This document shows, piece after piece, positions 16,147-25,195 of a stretch of 54,571 bases of DNA. Position 1 is the stretch's first letter. The number at the start of each line of letters is the position of its first letter. The stretch is from Acidobacteriota bacterium. Lineage in GTDB: Bacteria; Acidobacteriota; Vicinamibacteria; Vicinamibacterales; UBA8438. The stretch covers positions 1 to 54,571 of the forward strand of contig WTFV01000008.1 of assembly GCA_011523845.1 (NCBI GenBank). Direction: 5' to 3'. The notes under the pieces are model-generated. The model saw nothing but the letters and a program-made list of their open reading frames with translations. It was not told the origin of the DNA and did not search any database. Made by a program: the position numbers and the translations under genes.

Positions 16147-19100
16147 ATGAGAGGCGCAGCAGTACATCCGCAGCGACGCGCAGTCCCGCGGCGATGCTCG
16201 GCGGCTGGCGGTTACCCAGGCCGGACGGCCTGCCTGGTGGCCGGCATCGCCCTGCTTGCGGCCGGAGCGGCCGGCCCCGCGGCCGCCCAGGAGGTACGCC
16301 TCGCGTACCTGACCGGCGACTCCACGTTGCCCGGCATCCTGAGCGCGTGGAAGGCGGTGCTCGGGGAGCGTCCCGACCTGCGGGGCCGCGTCGCGGTCAC
16401 GCTGGTGACCGAATCGCTGCTCGACGCGCTCGATCCCGAGGAGGTGCTGCGCAGCGACGTGCTCGTCCTGCACGTCCACGACCAGCACACGCTCGAGCGG
16501 TTCGACGAGACGTACGACGTGGACCTCGTCGGCCGGATCACCGGTCAGGGACTGGTCCTCGGGGTCGGTGAGGGCCTGCTGCCGCGGGAGCACTACGTCG
16601 AGCGCGGCGTGGCCTGGGACCTTCGCGCGCGTGCGTTCTGGGAACATTCGGGTTTCGCGAACCAGGTAGCGCTCCTGAAGTACGTGCTGTCGGCCGCGGG
16701 TATGGCGGGCCTGACCGTTCCGGAGCCGCAGCCGAGCCTGCAGGCCGGCTACTACTATCCGGATCCCGACACGACGGCGGGCGGCGCGGGCGGAGCCGCC
16801 GGCCGCGTGTTCGCGGACTGGGATGCGTTCGACGCCTGGCGGCGGGCCGCCGGCAAGCACCGCCCGGGCGCGCCGCGCGTGGCGCTCGGCTTCTACGGGT
16901 CCAACTACGACGACGGCGACACCGCGCTCATCGATGCGGTGATCGCGGAGATCGAGCGGCAGGGCGCCGAGGCGATACCGATCTTCGGCTATCCGGCCGG
17001 GATCGCGTTCGAGACGCTGCTCCGCGATCCCGACGGCGAGGCGCGGGCCGACGTCGCGCTGGCGTTCCTGTTCCGCTTCGCCGGCCCCGACGCCGGCGAG
17101 TCGCTCCGGAAGCTCGACATCCCCGTGCTCAGCCTGATCAGCCTCTACGGGCGGAGCGAGGCCGAGTGGCGCGCCTCGGCGCAGGGGCTGTCCATGTTCG
17201 AGGGGACGTTCCAGATCGCCGTGCCGGAGCTGGCGGGCCTGGTGGCCCCCACGGTGGTCGGGAGCAAGGAACGGCGCACCGACCCGGATACCGGCTTGAC
17301 GATCGTCGCCACTCGGCCGATCGCCTCCCGCGTCGGGCTGGCGGTGCGGCGGGCGCTCGGCTACGCGGCCCTCGCCGCGTTGCCGAACGCCGACAAGCGG
17401 GTGGCGGTCCTCTTCTACAACTACCCGCCGGGGAAGGCCGGCATCGGCGCGAGCTACCTGAACGTGGCCGAGTCGCTGGCCAACGTCCTCCAGCGCATGC
17501 GGGGTGCCGGCTACGACCTCGGCGGAGACGACGTCGACCTGTCGTCCGACGCGCTCCTCGACCGGATGCTCGCGCGGGCGCGGAACGTCGGCGGGTACGC
17601 TCCGGGCGAGCTCGATGCGATGCTGTCCGCCGGCCGTGCGACCCGGGCCTGGATGGGGGACTATCTCCGCTGGCTGGACGGCTACGTGCCCGAGTTGCGG
17701 GAGAAGGTGATCGCGGACTGGGGCGAGCCCGAGGACGCGGCGCTCATGGCGAGGGACGGCAGCCTGATCATCCCGGCCCTTCACTTCGGCAACGTCGCGG
17801 TGCTGCCGCAGCCGGCGCGCGGGTGGGGAGCCGACGGCGAGAAGCTGTATCACGCCAAGGATCTGGCCCCGCATCACCAGTACGTCGCGGCCTACTCCTG
17901 GCTGCGGGCCGAGGAGCCGGTCGGGTTCGGCGCCGACGCGGTCGTCCACCTGGGGACGCACGGCACGCTCGAATGGCTCGACGGCAAGGACCTGGGATTG
18001 TCCGCGGCCGACGCCCCGGACGCGCTGATCGCCGACCTGCCCAACCTCTACGTCTACAACGTCGACGTGGTAGGCGAGGGACTGGTGGCGCGCCGTCGCG
18101 GGATGGCGACGCTCGTGGACCACATGGTGCCGCCGTTCGTCAGGAGCGGGCTGCTGCCCGAGCTGGCCGCGCTCAGCGAGAGCGTCGACGACTATCACAA
18201 CAACGTCCACAAGAACGTGCAGCTCGCCGAGGCGTACGCGGACCAGATCCGGCAGCAGGCGGCCGACCTGGGCATGGTCAAGGACCTCGGTCTGGACCTG
18301 GGGACCGGGCCGGAGATCGAGCACGACACGCTGCACGCCCTCGAGGACTACATGATCGAGCTGCGCGGGCAGAACATCCCGTACGGGCTGCACGCCTTCG
18401 GGCGCACGCCGGCGGCGGAGATGCGCGCCAGCACGGTGGACGCGATCGTGTCCGTCGACCGGGACCTGCTGCCGGACGACACGACGGTGATGGCGGCGGA
18501 CATGGAGCGGCGCATCGTCGAGTCCGGGCCGCGCGAGCTCGAGCACCTGCTGCACGCCCTCGACGGCGGCTACGTCCCGGCGGGGAACGGCGGCGAGCCC
18601 ATCCGCAACCCGGACGCCTATCCCACCGGCAAGAACTTCTACGGCATCGACCCCGACAAGGTGCCCAAGCCGGCCGCGTGGACGGTCGGCGTCTTTCTCG
18701 CCGATCGGATGTTGAGGGACCACGTCGCCGAGCACGGGCGGTACCCGGAGAAGGTGTCGTTCGTGATCTGGGGCACCGAGACGCTGCGTCACGAGGGGGT
18801 GCTGGAGTCCCAGATCTTCCACCTTCTCGGCACGCGCCCGGTCTGGGACGCCCGCGGCAGGGTGGTCGACGTCGAGGTGGTGCCGGCGCACGAGCTCGGC
18901 CGGCCGCGGGTGGACATCGTGATCGCCTCCGCTGCGGAGGGGATGTTCAACAACGTGACCCGCCTGATGGACGAGGCGGTGCAGCGGGTGAAGGTGCTCG
19001 AAGAGGCCGAGAACTTCGTCCGCCGTCACTACCTGGCGACCCGGGCGGCGCTCATCGACCGCGGGTACGCGGAGGAGGACGCCGACCGGCGCGCCGGGGT

Positions 19101-20190
19101 GCGCATCTTCGACGAGCCGCCGGGCACGTTCAACCTCAACACGTCGCGCATCGCCGCGGCGAGCGGCACCTGGGACAGCGACCGGCCGATGGCCGACGAG
19201 TACCTGTCGAAGATGGGGCACGGCTACGGCAACGGGTTCTGGGGCGAGCCGATGGAGGACGTGTTCCGGCTGGCGCTCTCGGGGACCGAAAAGGTGGTGC
19301 ACAGCAGCTCCACCATGCTCTACGGCGCCCTCGACAACGACGACTTCTTCATGTACATGGGCGGCCTCGCGGCGGCCGTCCGCAGCATCGACGGCGACAG
19401 CCCCCAGATGGTCGTCACCAACACCCGCGACCCGGGCCAGCCCGAGATGACCGGCATCGACAAGTTCCTCGGCGCGGAGTTCCGGACGCGCTACGTCAAC
19501 CCCACCTGGATCGAGGGCATGCAGCGCGAGGGCTACGCCGGCGCCGGCGAGATGCGCGCGTTCGTCGAGTACCTCTGGGGCTGGGACGCGACCGTGCCCG
19601 AGACCGTCGACGACGCGATGTGGCAGGAGTCGTTCGCGGTCTACGTGGAGGACCGGCACGACCTCGACCTGAAGGCGTTCTTCGACGAGCACTCGCCCCA
19701 CGCCTACCAGGACATCACCGGCCGGATGGTCGAGACGATCCGCAAGGGCTACTGGGCGGCCGACGAGGCGACCACCGAGCGGCTGCTGCGGGAGCACGTC
19801 GAGAGCGTCGCCGCGCACGGCGTCGGCTGCTCCGAGCACACCTGCGGCAATCCCCGGCTGCTGCGCTACGTGCTGGAGCAGGGCGCCGTGATGAACATCC
19901 CCGGCCCGGCGCTGGACTCCTACCGGGCGGCGATGGAGGAGGCGATCGGCACCGACATCGAGACCGCGGCGGCCGAGGCCGAGGCGTTCGTCCGGTGGAA
20001 CGAATCGCGCCCGGCGCTGACGACGACGAACATCGAAGGTTTCCGGATGGAGGAGTCGGCGGACGCCTCCGAGCCGCTGCCGGCGCCGCCGGCCTCCGGG
20101 GCGGACGACGGCGTCTGGACCCCGCTCTGGGTCGGCGCGCCGCTCGTGGGACTGCTCGCCGTCTGGCGCTGGCGCCGCCGCCGGGGATAG
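16147..20190 (+). CDS. Exported, membrane-anchored CobN/HmuS-family chelatase
   Basis: A 1347-residue CobN/BchH-superfamily protein. Family blocks include LGTHGTLEWLDGKDLGLS (about 597-614), VVGEGLVARRRG, SSTMLYGALDNDDFF, GIDKFLGAEFRTRYVNPTW and GYAGAGEMRAFVEYLWGWD. Unlike cytosolic CobN it has an N-terminal signal sequence (hydrophobic core about 30-46, AQ cleavage site) and a C-terminal TM helix (about 1323-1340) followed by a basic tail. The chelatase domain should therefore lie in the periplasm. No CobS or CobT genes are nearby. This layout with ExbB-like, DUF2149-like and TonB-receptor genes matches HmuS, proposed to remove iron from heme. Cobalt or nickel tetrapyrroles are alternatives. 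Confidence 0.9.
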   Translation: MRGAAVHPQRRAVPRRCSAAGGYPGRTACLVAGIALLAAGAAGPAAAQEVRLAYLTGDSTLPGILSAWKAVLGERPDLRGRVAVTLVTESLLDALDPEEVLRSDVLVLHVHDQHTLERFDETYDVDLVGRITGQGLVLGVGEGLLPREHYVERGVAWDLRARAFWEHSGFANQVALLKYVLSAAGMAGLTVPEPQPSLQAGYYYPDPDTTAGGAGGAAGRVFADWDAFDAWRRAAGKHRPGAPRVALGFYGSNYDDGDTALIDAVIAEIERQGAEAIPIFGYPAGIAFETLLRDPDGEARADVALAFLFRFAGPDAGESLRKLDIPVLSLISLYGRSEAEWRASAQGLSMFEGTFQIAVPELAGLVAPTVVGSKERRTDPDTGLTIVATRPIASRVGLAVRRALGYAALAALPNADKRVAVLFYNYPPGKAGIGASYLNVAESLANVLQRMRGAGYDLGGDDVDLSSDALLDRMLARARNVGGYAPGELDAMLSAGRATRAWMGDYLRWLDGYVPELREKVIADWGEPEDAALMARDGSLIIPALHFGNVAVLPQPARGWGADGEKLYHAKDLAPHHQYVAAYSWLRAEEPVGFGADAVVHLGTHGTLEWLDGKDLGLSAADAPDALIADLPNLYVYNVDVVGEGLVARRRGMATLVDHMVPPFVRSGLLPELAALSESVDDYHNNVHKNVQLAEAYADQIRQQAADLGMVKDLGLDLGTGPEIEHDTLHALEDYMIELRGQNIPYGLHAFGRTPAAEMRASTVDAIVSVDRDLLPDDTTVMAADMERRIVESGPRELEHLLHALDGGYVPAGNGGEPIRNPDAYPTGKNFYGIDPDKVPKPAAWTVGVFLADRMLRDHVAEHGRYPEKVSFVIWGTETLRHEGVLESQIFHLLGTRPVWDARGRVVDVEVVPAHELGRPRVDIVIASAAEGMFNNVTRLMDEAVQRVKVLEEAENFVRRHYLATRAALIDRGYAEEDADRRAGVRIFDEPPGTFNLNTSRIAAASGTWDSDRPMADEYLSKMGHGYGNGFWGEPMEDVFRLALSGTEKVVHSSSTMLYGALDNDDFFMYMGGLAAAVRSIDGDSPQMVVTNTRDPGQPEMTGIDKFLGAEFRTRYVNPTWIEGMQREGYAGAGEMRAFVEYLWGWDATVPETVDDAMWQESFAVYVEDRHDLDLKAFFDEHSPHAYQDITGRMVETIRKGYWAADEATTERLLREHVESVAAHGVGCSEHTCGNPRLLRYVLEQGAVMNIPGPALDSYRAAMEEAIGTDIETAAAEAEAFVRWNESRPALTTTNIEGFRMEESADASEPLPAPPASGADDGVWTPLWVGAPLVGLLAVWRWRRRRG

Positions 20191-20384
20191 CGCAGGCGCT
20201 GCATGAACACCGGTGGCGCCCTTCGGTTCCCGGATCCGGCAGCTTCGTTCTGCCGACCTCCGATGGGCTCGGCGCGAGTGGAATAGCATATTTCCGCCGC
20301 CTGCCGGGGCCGGGAGCGAAGGTCCTCGGCGCGCTTGGCGACCGCGTTGCCCGCGGTCCGAGGACAAACGGGGAGGACCACCCG

Positions 20385-20846
20385 ATGAAGCCGGAATGCC
20401 GAACGCAGCAGATCGAGGCGCAGCCCATCCTGGGCATTCGGACGACGACCACGATGGACAGGATCGCGCAGGTCATGGGACCGCTGTTCGGAGAGGTGCA
20501 CGGGTACATCCAGCAGCACGGGCAGACGCCGGCGGGGATGCCGCTGACGATCTATCACTCGATGGACGGGAACACGGTCGATCTGGAATGTGCGCTGCCC
20601 GTTGCGTCGCCCATGGCCGGAACGGACCGCATACGGGCGTGCGAGTTGCCGGCCGGGACCATGGCGACCGTGACGCATAGCGGGCCGTACGACAATCTGC
20701 CGGCTACGTGGGCGGCGCTGACGGAATGGATGAAGTCGCAGGGTCTCGAGGCGGCCGGAGCGCCCTGGGAGGTGTACGTCACCGACCCCGGCGCCGAACC
20801 GGACCGGACCAAGTGGCGTACGGACATCTTCTTTCCGGTGCGCTGA
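20385..20846 (+). CDS. GyrI-like/SOUL-fold small-molecule-binding protein
   Basis: A 153-residue cytosolic protein with no signal peptide. It has the GyrI-like effector-binding fold: VMGPLFGEVHGYI near the start, MPLTIYHSMDG, ELPAGTMATVTHSGPYDNLPATWAAL, and EVYVTDPGAEPDRTKWRTDIFFPV at the end. The fold is related to SOUL heme-binding proteins and to AraC effector domains. The ATG follows GGGGAGG. It is 194 bp downstream of the chelatase gene and may be co-transcribed; binding of a tetrapyrrole product is a hypothesis only. Confidence 0.85.
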   Translation: MKPECRTQQIEAQPILGIRTTTTMDRIAQVMGPLFGEVHGYIQQHGQTPAGMPLTIYHSMDGNTVDLECALPVASPMAGTDRIRACELPAGTMATVTHSGPYDNLPATWAALTEWMKSQGLEAAGAPWEVYVTDPGAEPDRTKWRTDIFFPVR

Positions 20847-20962
20847 CCGGGGCGACCCCCGCGAGCCGGCGCCGCCCGTGTTGCCGGCGACGACCGTCCG
20901 ACTCGGCGAGCGCAGTGCCCGGAGGCCGGTACTCCACGGGCGGGGACTCTCGCCCCGGGCTG

Positions 20963-21721
20963 TCAGCCTCGTAGTCCGCACCGGGAGCCCGAACCGGCCG
21001 TCGGCGCCAGCACGCGCAGCCCGTGCGCGGCGCGCATGCGCCGTATGGCGATTGCGTGGAGATGGCGAACGCCCCCGTTCCACGCCGCGACGTCCGGCGA
21101 GATGCAGTGCGCCTGCAGGCCGCAGCGGACGAAGCGGACGAGGCCGGTCGCGCCGAGCAGGTGGGCGCCGGCCACGAGGGCGGCCTGGTCGAGCGCGACG
21201 CCGCCGACCGTCGTGCCGATCAGATCCCGCACGCAGGGTTCGAGCTGCAGCCAGTTGTTCGTCGTGTACCGCAGCATGGCCGCATCCTGCGCAGGGCGGT
21301 TGCTCCGGAACTCGTCGTCGGAGTCGATGCCCCACGCGTTGTTCAGCCAGTCGCCGGCTCCGTCCTTGAGTCCGGCATCCACCAGCGCGGCGCGGGTCAT
21401 CTGATAGCAGCCGATGGCCGAGCCGGCGGGGGGGCTGGCGAGGCAGTCGCCGCCGGTCTCCACCTGCTCCACCATGGCGAGGTAGCGGGGGAAGTCGGCG
21501 CCGCCCCACAGCGCTGCCGTTTCGGGAAGTGCGTGGGAGGCCCTGTCGGTCGGGATCGTCGACGGCGTCGGAAACGGCCGGGGCACAGGTGCCCCCACGC
21601 GCGCCGATCCGCACGCCGCCAACGCGATGTACATCGCGGCCAGGGTAGCCGCCGCAGCCGCACGACAGCCGGCCACGGTCGGATCAGGAGCCCGACAGGT
21701 GGGCCCCCGAAGAACGGACAT
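20963..21721 (-). CDS. Lysozyme-fold lipoprotein (transglycosylase-like)
   Basis: A 252-residue protein. The N-terminal hydrophobic run ends in LAAC, a likely lipobox (about residue 37). The core has MVEQVETGGDC with a candidate catalytic Glu, then GSAIGCYQMTRAAL. This is the E...G-x-Q pattern of soluble lytic transglycosylase and goose-type lysozyme folds. It probably cleaves or binds peptidoglycan at the outer membrane. The start at 21721 has a weak ribosome-binding site, so the exact N-terminus is uncertain. It lies 82 bp downstream of the cytochrome c gene on the same strand. Confidence 0.6.
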   Translation of the reverse strand: MSVLRGPTCRAPDPTVAGCRAAAAATLAAMYIALAACGSARVGAPVPRPFPTPSTIPTDRASHALPETAALWGGADFPRYLAMVEQVETGGDCLASPPAGSAIGCYQMTRAALVDAGLKDGAGDWLNNAWGIDSDDEFRSNRPAQDAAMLRYTTNNWLQLEPCVRDLIGTTVGGVALDQAALVAGAHLLGATGLVRFVRCGLQAHCISPDVAAWNGGVRHLHAIAIRRMRAAHGLRVLAPTAGSGSRCGLRG

Positions 21722-21803
21722 CGTGTTGTCTATCGACCGCTGAACGTGAGCGGAGCAGGCCTGCCGCGGCAGGGCGGGAGCCCGGAGGCCGCGGCGGGTG
21801 CGC

Positions 21804-22244
21804 TCACTGCGACCGCGCGGCGAGTTCGCGCAGGAAGTTGACCACGTGCCAGATCTCCTCGTCGGTGATACGGCCTTCCCACGCGTCCATGTCGTAGTTC
21901 GGAGGGACGCCCTGGCGGATCACGTTGTAGATGGCGCCGTCGCTGTCGCCGTGCACCCACTCGTCGTCGATCAGGTTGGCCGGCCTCGTCCCCGGCGACG
22001 GGTTCTGGCCACGGCCGTCGCCCCGGACGCCGTGGCAGGAACGGCAGAAGCGGCCGTAGACCCGCAGGCCGGCCCGCACCGATTCCTCGGTCGCCTCGAT
22101 CGGGTTCTCGGGAACCTCGGCGGCAGCCTCCTGCGCGGCCTCGACTGCGACCGCCCGAGACGAATCCGCGGCCGTGAACACGGCGAACGCGGCGGCAAGA
22201 ACGACCAGTGCGGGCACGGTTCGTGCAAGACTCGATAGGGTCAC
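21804..22244 (-). CDS. Periplasmic monoheme cytochrome c
   Basis: A 146-residue protein with a signal peptide (about 1-26), an Ala/Glu-rich linker and a class I cytochrome c domain. It has CRSCH (about residue 67), NLIDDEW, and a distal Met in PPNYDMDAW, ending in the helix EEIWHVVNFLREL. The GTG at 22244 follows GAGGAGG. It is divergent from another cytochrome c gene at 22429. It likely carries electrons in a respiratory chain; the partner is unknown. Confidence 0.92.
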   Translation of the reverse strand: MTLSSLARTVPALVVLAAAFAVFTAADSSRAVAVEAAQEAAAEVPENPIEATEESVRAGLRVYGRFCRSCHGVRGDGRGQNPSPGTRPANLIDDEWVHGDSDGAIYNVIRQGVPPNYDMDAWEGRITDEEIWHVVNFLRELAARSQ

Positions 22245-22428
22245 GCGTCCTCCTCGAAGTAGAGTTTCGCCATGAGTCTATACTGCGACGGAGCCCCCGG
22301 TCGGTCATGTCCGCCGGCCGTCTTTCGCGGTTGACCCGTTCGCTGGCGACGGGGTACACTGCGCGCCCTGGCCAGTCGGCTGGACGGCTGGTCGCTCAGG
22401 TGGCTCACCGGATCGGGAGGGGGATCGA

Positions 22429-22977
22429 ATGCGCGTACTGACCGTCCTCGTCATGGCGATGTTGCTGACCGCCGGCACGGCCGGCGCCCAGGAGCCACAG
22501 GTGTTCGGCGACCTGGCGGAGGTGATGCGCGGCATTCTCTTCCCCAACTCGAACATCATCTTCGACGCCCAGACGAACGATCCCGACGCTCCGGTCGAGG
22601 CGGTCGAGGGCGACTCCACCTCCGAACGGTTCGCCAACATCTATACCGGGTGGGAGGCGCTCGAGAACGCGGCGGTCGCGCTCGTGGAGGCCGCCAACCT
22701 GATCGAGTTGCCGCGCAACTGCGAGCTCGACGAGAACGAGCCCGGCCGCATCGGCGCGCCGGCTCCGGTCGAGCGCGACGACTGGAAGCAGTACGTCGCC
22801 GGACTGCGGGCGGCGGGGCAGACGGCCTACGAGTGGGCGCAGGCCCGCGTGTACGACGACTTCGACGTCATCCTCATGACCGGCGAGGTGGCCGAGGCCT
22901 GCTCGAACTGCCACGGCGTCTATCGCGACAGCTACACGGATCCGCCCACGCCGCGTTGCACCCCCCCCGCCGAGTGA
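22429..22977 (+). CDS. Secreted cytochrome c (c-prime-like)
   Basis: A 182-residue protein with a signal peptide (about 1-19) and a single heme site, CSNCH, near the C-terminus (about residue 156). The helical body carries the SNIIFDAQTND segment. The arrangement matches a four-helix cytochrome c fold and resembles the cytochrome at 546-1022. The ATG follows a GGGGGATCGA site. Two DUF6644 membrane-protein genes follow within 45 bp, and they probably form an operon. Confidence 0.88.
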   Translation: MRVLTVLVMAMLLTAGTAGAQEPQVFGDLAEVMRGILFPNSNIIFDAQTNDPDAPVEAVEGDSTSERFANIYTGWEALENAAVALVEAANLIELPRNCELDENEPGRIGAPAPVERDDWKQYVAGLRAAGQTAYEWAQARVYDDFDVILMTGEVAEACSNCHGVYRDSYTDPPTPRCTPPAE

Positions 22978-23018
22978 GCGCGGCCATCGACACGATCCGG
23001 GCCGGAGGAGCTTGACGC

Positions 23019-23540
23019 ATGCGAAGCTGGTTCGAATGGGTTGGCGCGATGGAGTCGAGCATCGCGCTGCGCGAGTCGCTCAACGCCTATCCGATCATGC
23101 TCACGTCGCACGTCATCGGGATGTGCATGTTTGCCGGCCTGATCATGATGATGGACCTGCGGCTGGCCGGGTTCGGCAACCTCAACAGCGCGATCACCGA
23201 CGTTCAGAAGCGGCTGTTCCCGTGGCAGATGTGGGGTTTCGCCATCAGCATCGTGACCGGCCTCCTGCTGCTGTTCAGCGACCCGATGCGGTTCTACACG
23301 AACTTCTACTTCTGGACGAAGAACCTGTTGCTGATCGCGGCCGGCCTGAACATGTGGATCTTCCATGCGACGACGTACCAGACGGTCGACCAGTGGGACA
23401 GGGATCCGTCGCCGCCGTTCGCGGCCAAGGTCGCCGGCGTGCTGTCGATCGCGTTCTGGTCCTCGATCATCGTCGTGGGCCGGATGATCGCCTATCAGGA
23501 TCTCGTGCCCCAGTGGTGGCGTGAGCTGGTTCCGAGGTAG
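23019..23540 (+). CDS. DUF6644 membrane protein, copy 1
   Basis: A 173-residue protein with four predicted TM helices and the family features: an N-terminal WFEWVGAMESSIALRES amphipathic part, SHVIGMCMFAGLIMMMDLRL in TM1, FPWQMWGFAISIVTG in TM2, FYFWTKNLLLIAAG in TM3 and a last helix with AFWSSIIVVGRMIAY. Conserved His residues within TM1 could ligate heme b. The ATG is preceded by GGAGGAG. It overlaps in design with the next gene, a paralogue. Confidence 0.85.
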   Translation: MRSWFEWVGAMESSIALRESLNAYPIMLTSHVIGMCMFAGLIMMMDLRLAGFGNLNSAITDVQKRLFPWQMWGFAISIVTGLLLLFSDPMRFYTNFYFWTKNLLLIAAGLNMWIFHATTYQTVDQWDRDPSPPFAAKVAGVLSIAFWSSIIVVGRMIAYQDLVPQWWRELVPR

Positions 23541-23550
23541 AGGCTAGAAG

Positions 23551-24030
23551 ATGTCCTTGCAACCGTTCTTCCTCTGGATGCAGGAGCACGCGTTCAGCGC
23601 GTACATCCTGAACGAGACCTGGTTCTCGCCGATCGTGCAGGTGATGCACCTGATCGCCCTGGCGGTGTTCGCCGGCGCGATCCTGGTGGTCGACCTGCGG
23701 CTGCTCGGCGTGGGACTGACGCGGGTGCCGTTGCGCAAGGTTTCGGAAGACGCCATGCCGTGGATGGTGTGGGGTCTGGTCGCGCTCCTCGTCACCGGCT
23801 GGCCGTCGGTGATGTCCACGGCGCTGAAGCAGTACTACAGCCCCTTCTTCTGGTGGAAGATGGAGTTGCTCGTCCTCGCGCTCATCTTCGCGTTCACGGT
23901 CCGGCGGCGCATGGCGCGGATGGACGAGGCGAAGCTCGGACCGGTCTGGCCGAAGGCCGCGGGCATGTTCTCGATCGCGGCGTGGACCGGGGTGGCCGTC
24001 GGGGCGCGGCTCATCGGATTGCTCTCGTAA
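23551..24030 (+). CDS. DUF6644 membrane protein, copy 2
   Basis: A 159-residue paralogue of the preceding protein with the same order of four TM helices: IVQVMHLIALAVFAGAILVV, MPWMVWGLVALLVTG, FFWWKMELLVLALI and FSIAAWTGVAVGARLIGL. It starts 10 bp after copy 1. The pair with an upstream secreted cytochrome c suggests a membrane-bound electron-transfer module (inference). Confidence 0.85.
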   Translation: MSLQPFFLWMQEHAFSAYILNETWFSPIVQVMHLIALAVFAGAILVVDLRLLGVGLTRVPLRKVSEDAMPWMVWGLVALLVTGWPSVMSTALKQYYSPFFWWKMELLVLALIFAFTVRRRMARMDEAKLGPVWPKAAGMFSIAAWTGVAVGARLIGLLS

Positions 24031-24053
24031 AAGCGCGGCTCGACGGACATGCC

Positions 24054-24083
24054 TTGACAGCGCCGGAAAGCCGCATGTATAGA
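24054..24083 (+). promoter_or_regulatory. Sigma-70-type promoter
   Basis: A perfect TTGACA -35 box (24054-24059) and TATAGA -10 box (24078-24083) with an 18-bp spacer. It lies just downstream of the DUF6644 operon and about 115 bp before the secreted protein at 24200. Confidence 0.7.
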
Positions 24084-24199
24084 TCGCCCACTTGCGTCAA
24101 CACGTTCCGGCCCTTCCGAGGAGGAGGGCGCCCGGACCAGTCTGCTGGCGACTCGCGACATCATCCGGTGTGGCGGTCGTGGCGGGGAGACAGCGTCAA

Positions 24200-25099
24200 A
24201 TGCGAAATCTGAAGAGGTTCAACGGCAAGATGATTGCAACGGCGGCGGCCGGGGCACTGGCGCTGGCGATGGTCTTCTCCGTCGGCGCGACGAGCGTGGC
24301 GGGGCAGGACTACATGGCGCCCCGGACGGCGTTCGGCGCGCCCGATCTGAACGGCATCTGGCAGGCCATCGGTTCCCACCACTGGAACATCGAGCCGCAC
24401 GCGGCCAGCCACGGCCCGGTGGTCGAGCTCGGCGCCATCTTCTCGGTTCCCGGCGGCCTGGGCATCGTCGAGGGCGGCGAGATCCCGTACACCGCCGCGG
24501 CGCGGGCCATCCAGCAGGAGAACGCGCAGCACTGGGTGGAGCGCGATCCCGCCGCCAAGTGCTACATGCCGGGCATCCCGCGGGCAACCTACCAGCCGTA
24601 TCCCTTCCAGATCGTGCAGACCGAGGAGTACATCCTCTTCGCCTACGAGTTCGCCAGCGCGAGCCGCGTGGTCTACATGGACCGGCCCGACTTCGAGGCG
24701 CCGGTCGACGCCTGGATGGGCCATTCGCTCGGCTCGTTCGACGGCGAGACCCTCGTCATCGACGTGACCGCCCAGATGCCGGACACTTGGCTCGACCGCA
24801 ACGGCAACCACCACAGCAACCAGATCCGCGTCGTCGAGCGGTACACCGCGACCAGCCCGTACCACCTGAGCTACGAGGCGACGATCGAGGATCCGGAGAC
24901 CTACACGCGGCCCTGGTCGATCAGCCTGCCGCTGTACCGCCGGATCGACGAGAACATGCAGCTCCTCGAGTACAAGTGCGTGGAGTTCGCCGAGGAGCTG
25001 ATGTACGGGCATCTGCGCAAGGATCCCGACCTGACGCCGACCTATCGCCCGAGCGGCTACGGCTCGGCCTACGAGGGCGAGGCCCCCGGCCCCCGGTAG
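24200..25099 (+). CDS. Secreted protein of unknown function, acidobacterial type
   Basis: A 299-residue protein. A signal peptide (about 1-35, ending SVAGQ) is followed by the FGAPDLNGIWQ motif, KCYMPGIPRATYQPYPFQI, and a long beta-rich C-terminal half with WMGHSLGSFDGETLVIDV. Such proteins occur in many copies in Acidobacteriota, often next to DUF6152 genes as here, and have no known function. The start at 24200 is chosen because it begins the signal peptide and has GGGGAG upstream. The gene has its own strong promoter at 24054. Confidence 0.8.
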   Translation: MRNLKRFNGKMIATAAAGALALAMVFSVGATSVAGQDYMAPRTAFGAPDLNGIWQAIGSHHWNIEPHAASHGPVVELGAIFSVPGGLGIVEGGEIPYTAAARAIQQENAQHWVERDPAAKCYMPGIPRATYQPYPFQIVQTEEYILFAYEFASASRVVYMDRPDFEAPVDAWMGHSLGSFDGETLVIDVTAQMPDTWLDRNGNHHSNQIRVVERYTATSPYHLSYEATIEDPETYTRPWSISLPLYRRIDENMQLLEYKCVEFAEELMYGHLRKDPDLTPTYRPSGYGSAYEGEAPGPR

Positions 25100-25127
25100 A
25101 GAGCGACCACGGGGTCGATGCAGCTTG

Positions 25128-25156
25128 TTGACGAACACGTAGAGATTGGCGATAAT
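25128..25156 (+). promoter_or_regulatory. Sigma-70-type promoter of the second DUF6152 gene
   Basis: TTGACG (25128-25133) and GATAAT (25151-25156) with the optimal 17-bp spacer, 40 bp before the ATG at 25196. It separates expression of the DUF6152 gene from the preceding gene. Confidence 0.7.
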
Positions 25157-25195
25157 GCCCCAACCCGTTTTGCTGTAAGACAGGAGGCGAAACCG

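Noticed and set aside
16147..20190. Classical aerobic cobalamin-synthesis CobN
   Set aside because: The protein has an export signal and C-terminal TM helix, and there is no CobS, CobT or other cob gene in the window.
16033..20367. 1444-codon minus-strand frame antisense to the chelatase gene
   Set aside because: Its composition (Arg/His/Val/Asp/Pro-rich, no domains) is typical of an antisense shadow; the plus strand has clear CobN motifs.
23022..23060. tRNA-like T-loop sequence (GGTTCGAAT)
   Set aside because: It lies inside the DUF6644 coding sequence and no cloverleaf can be formed around it.
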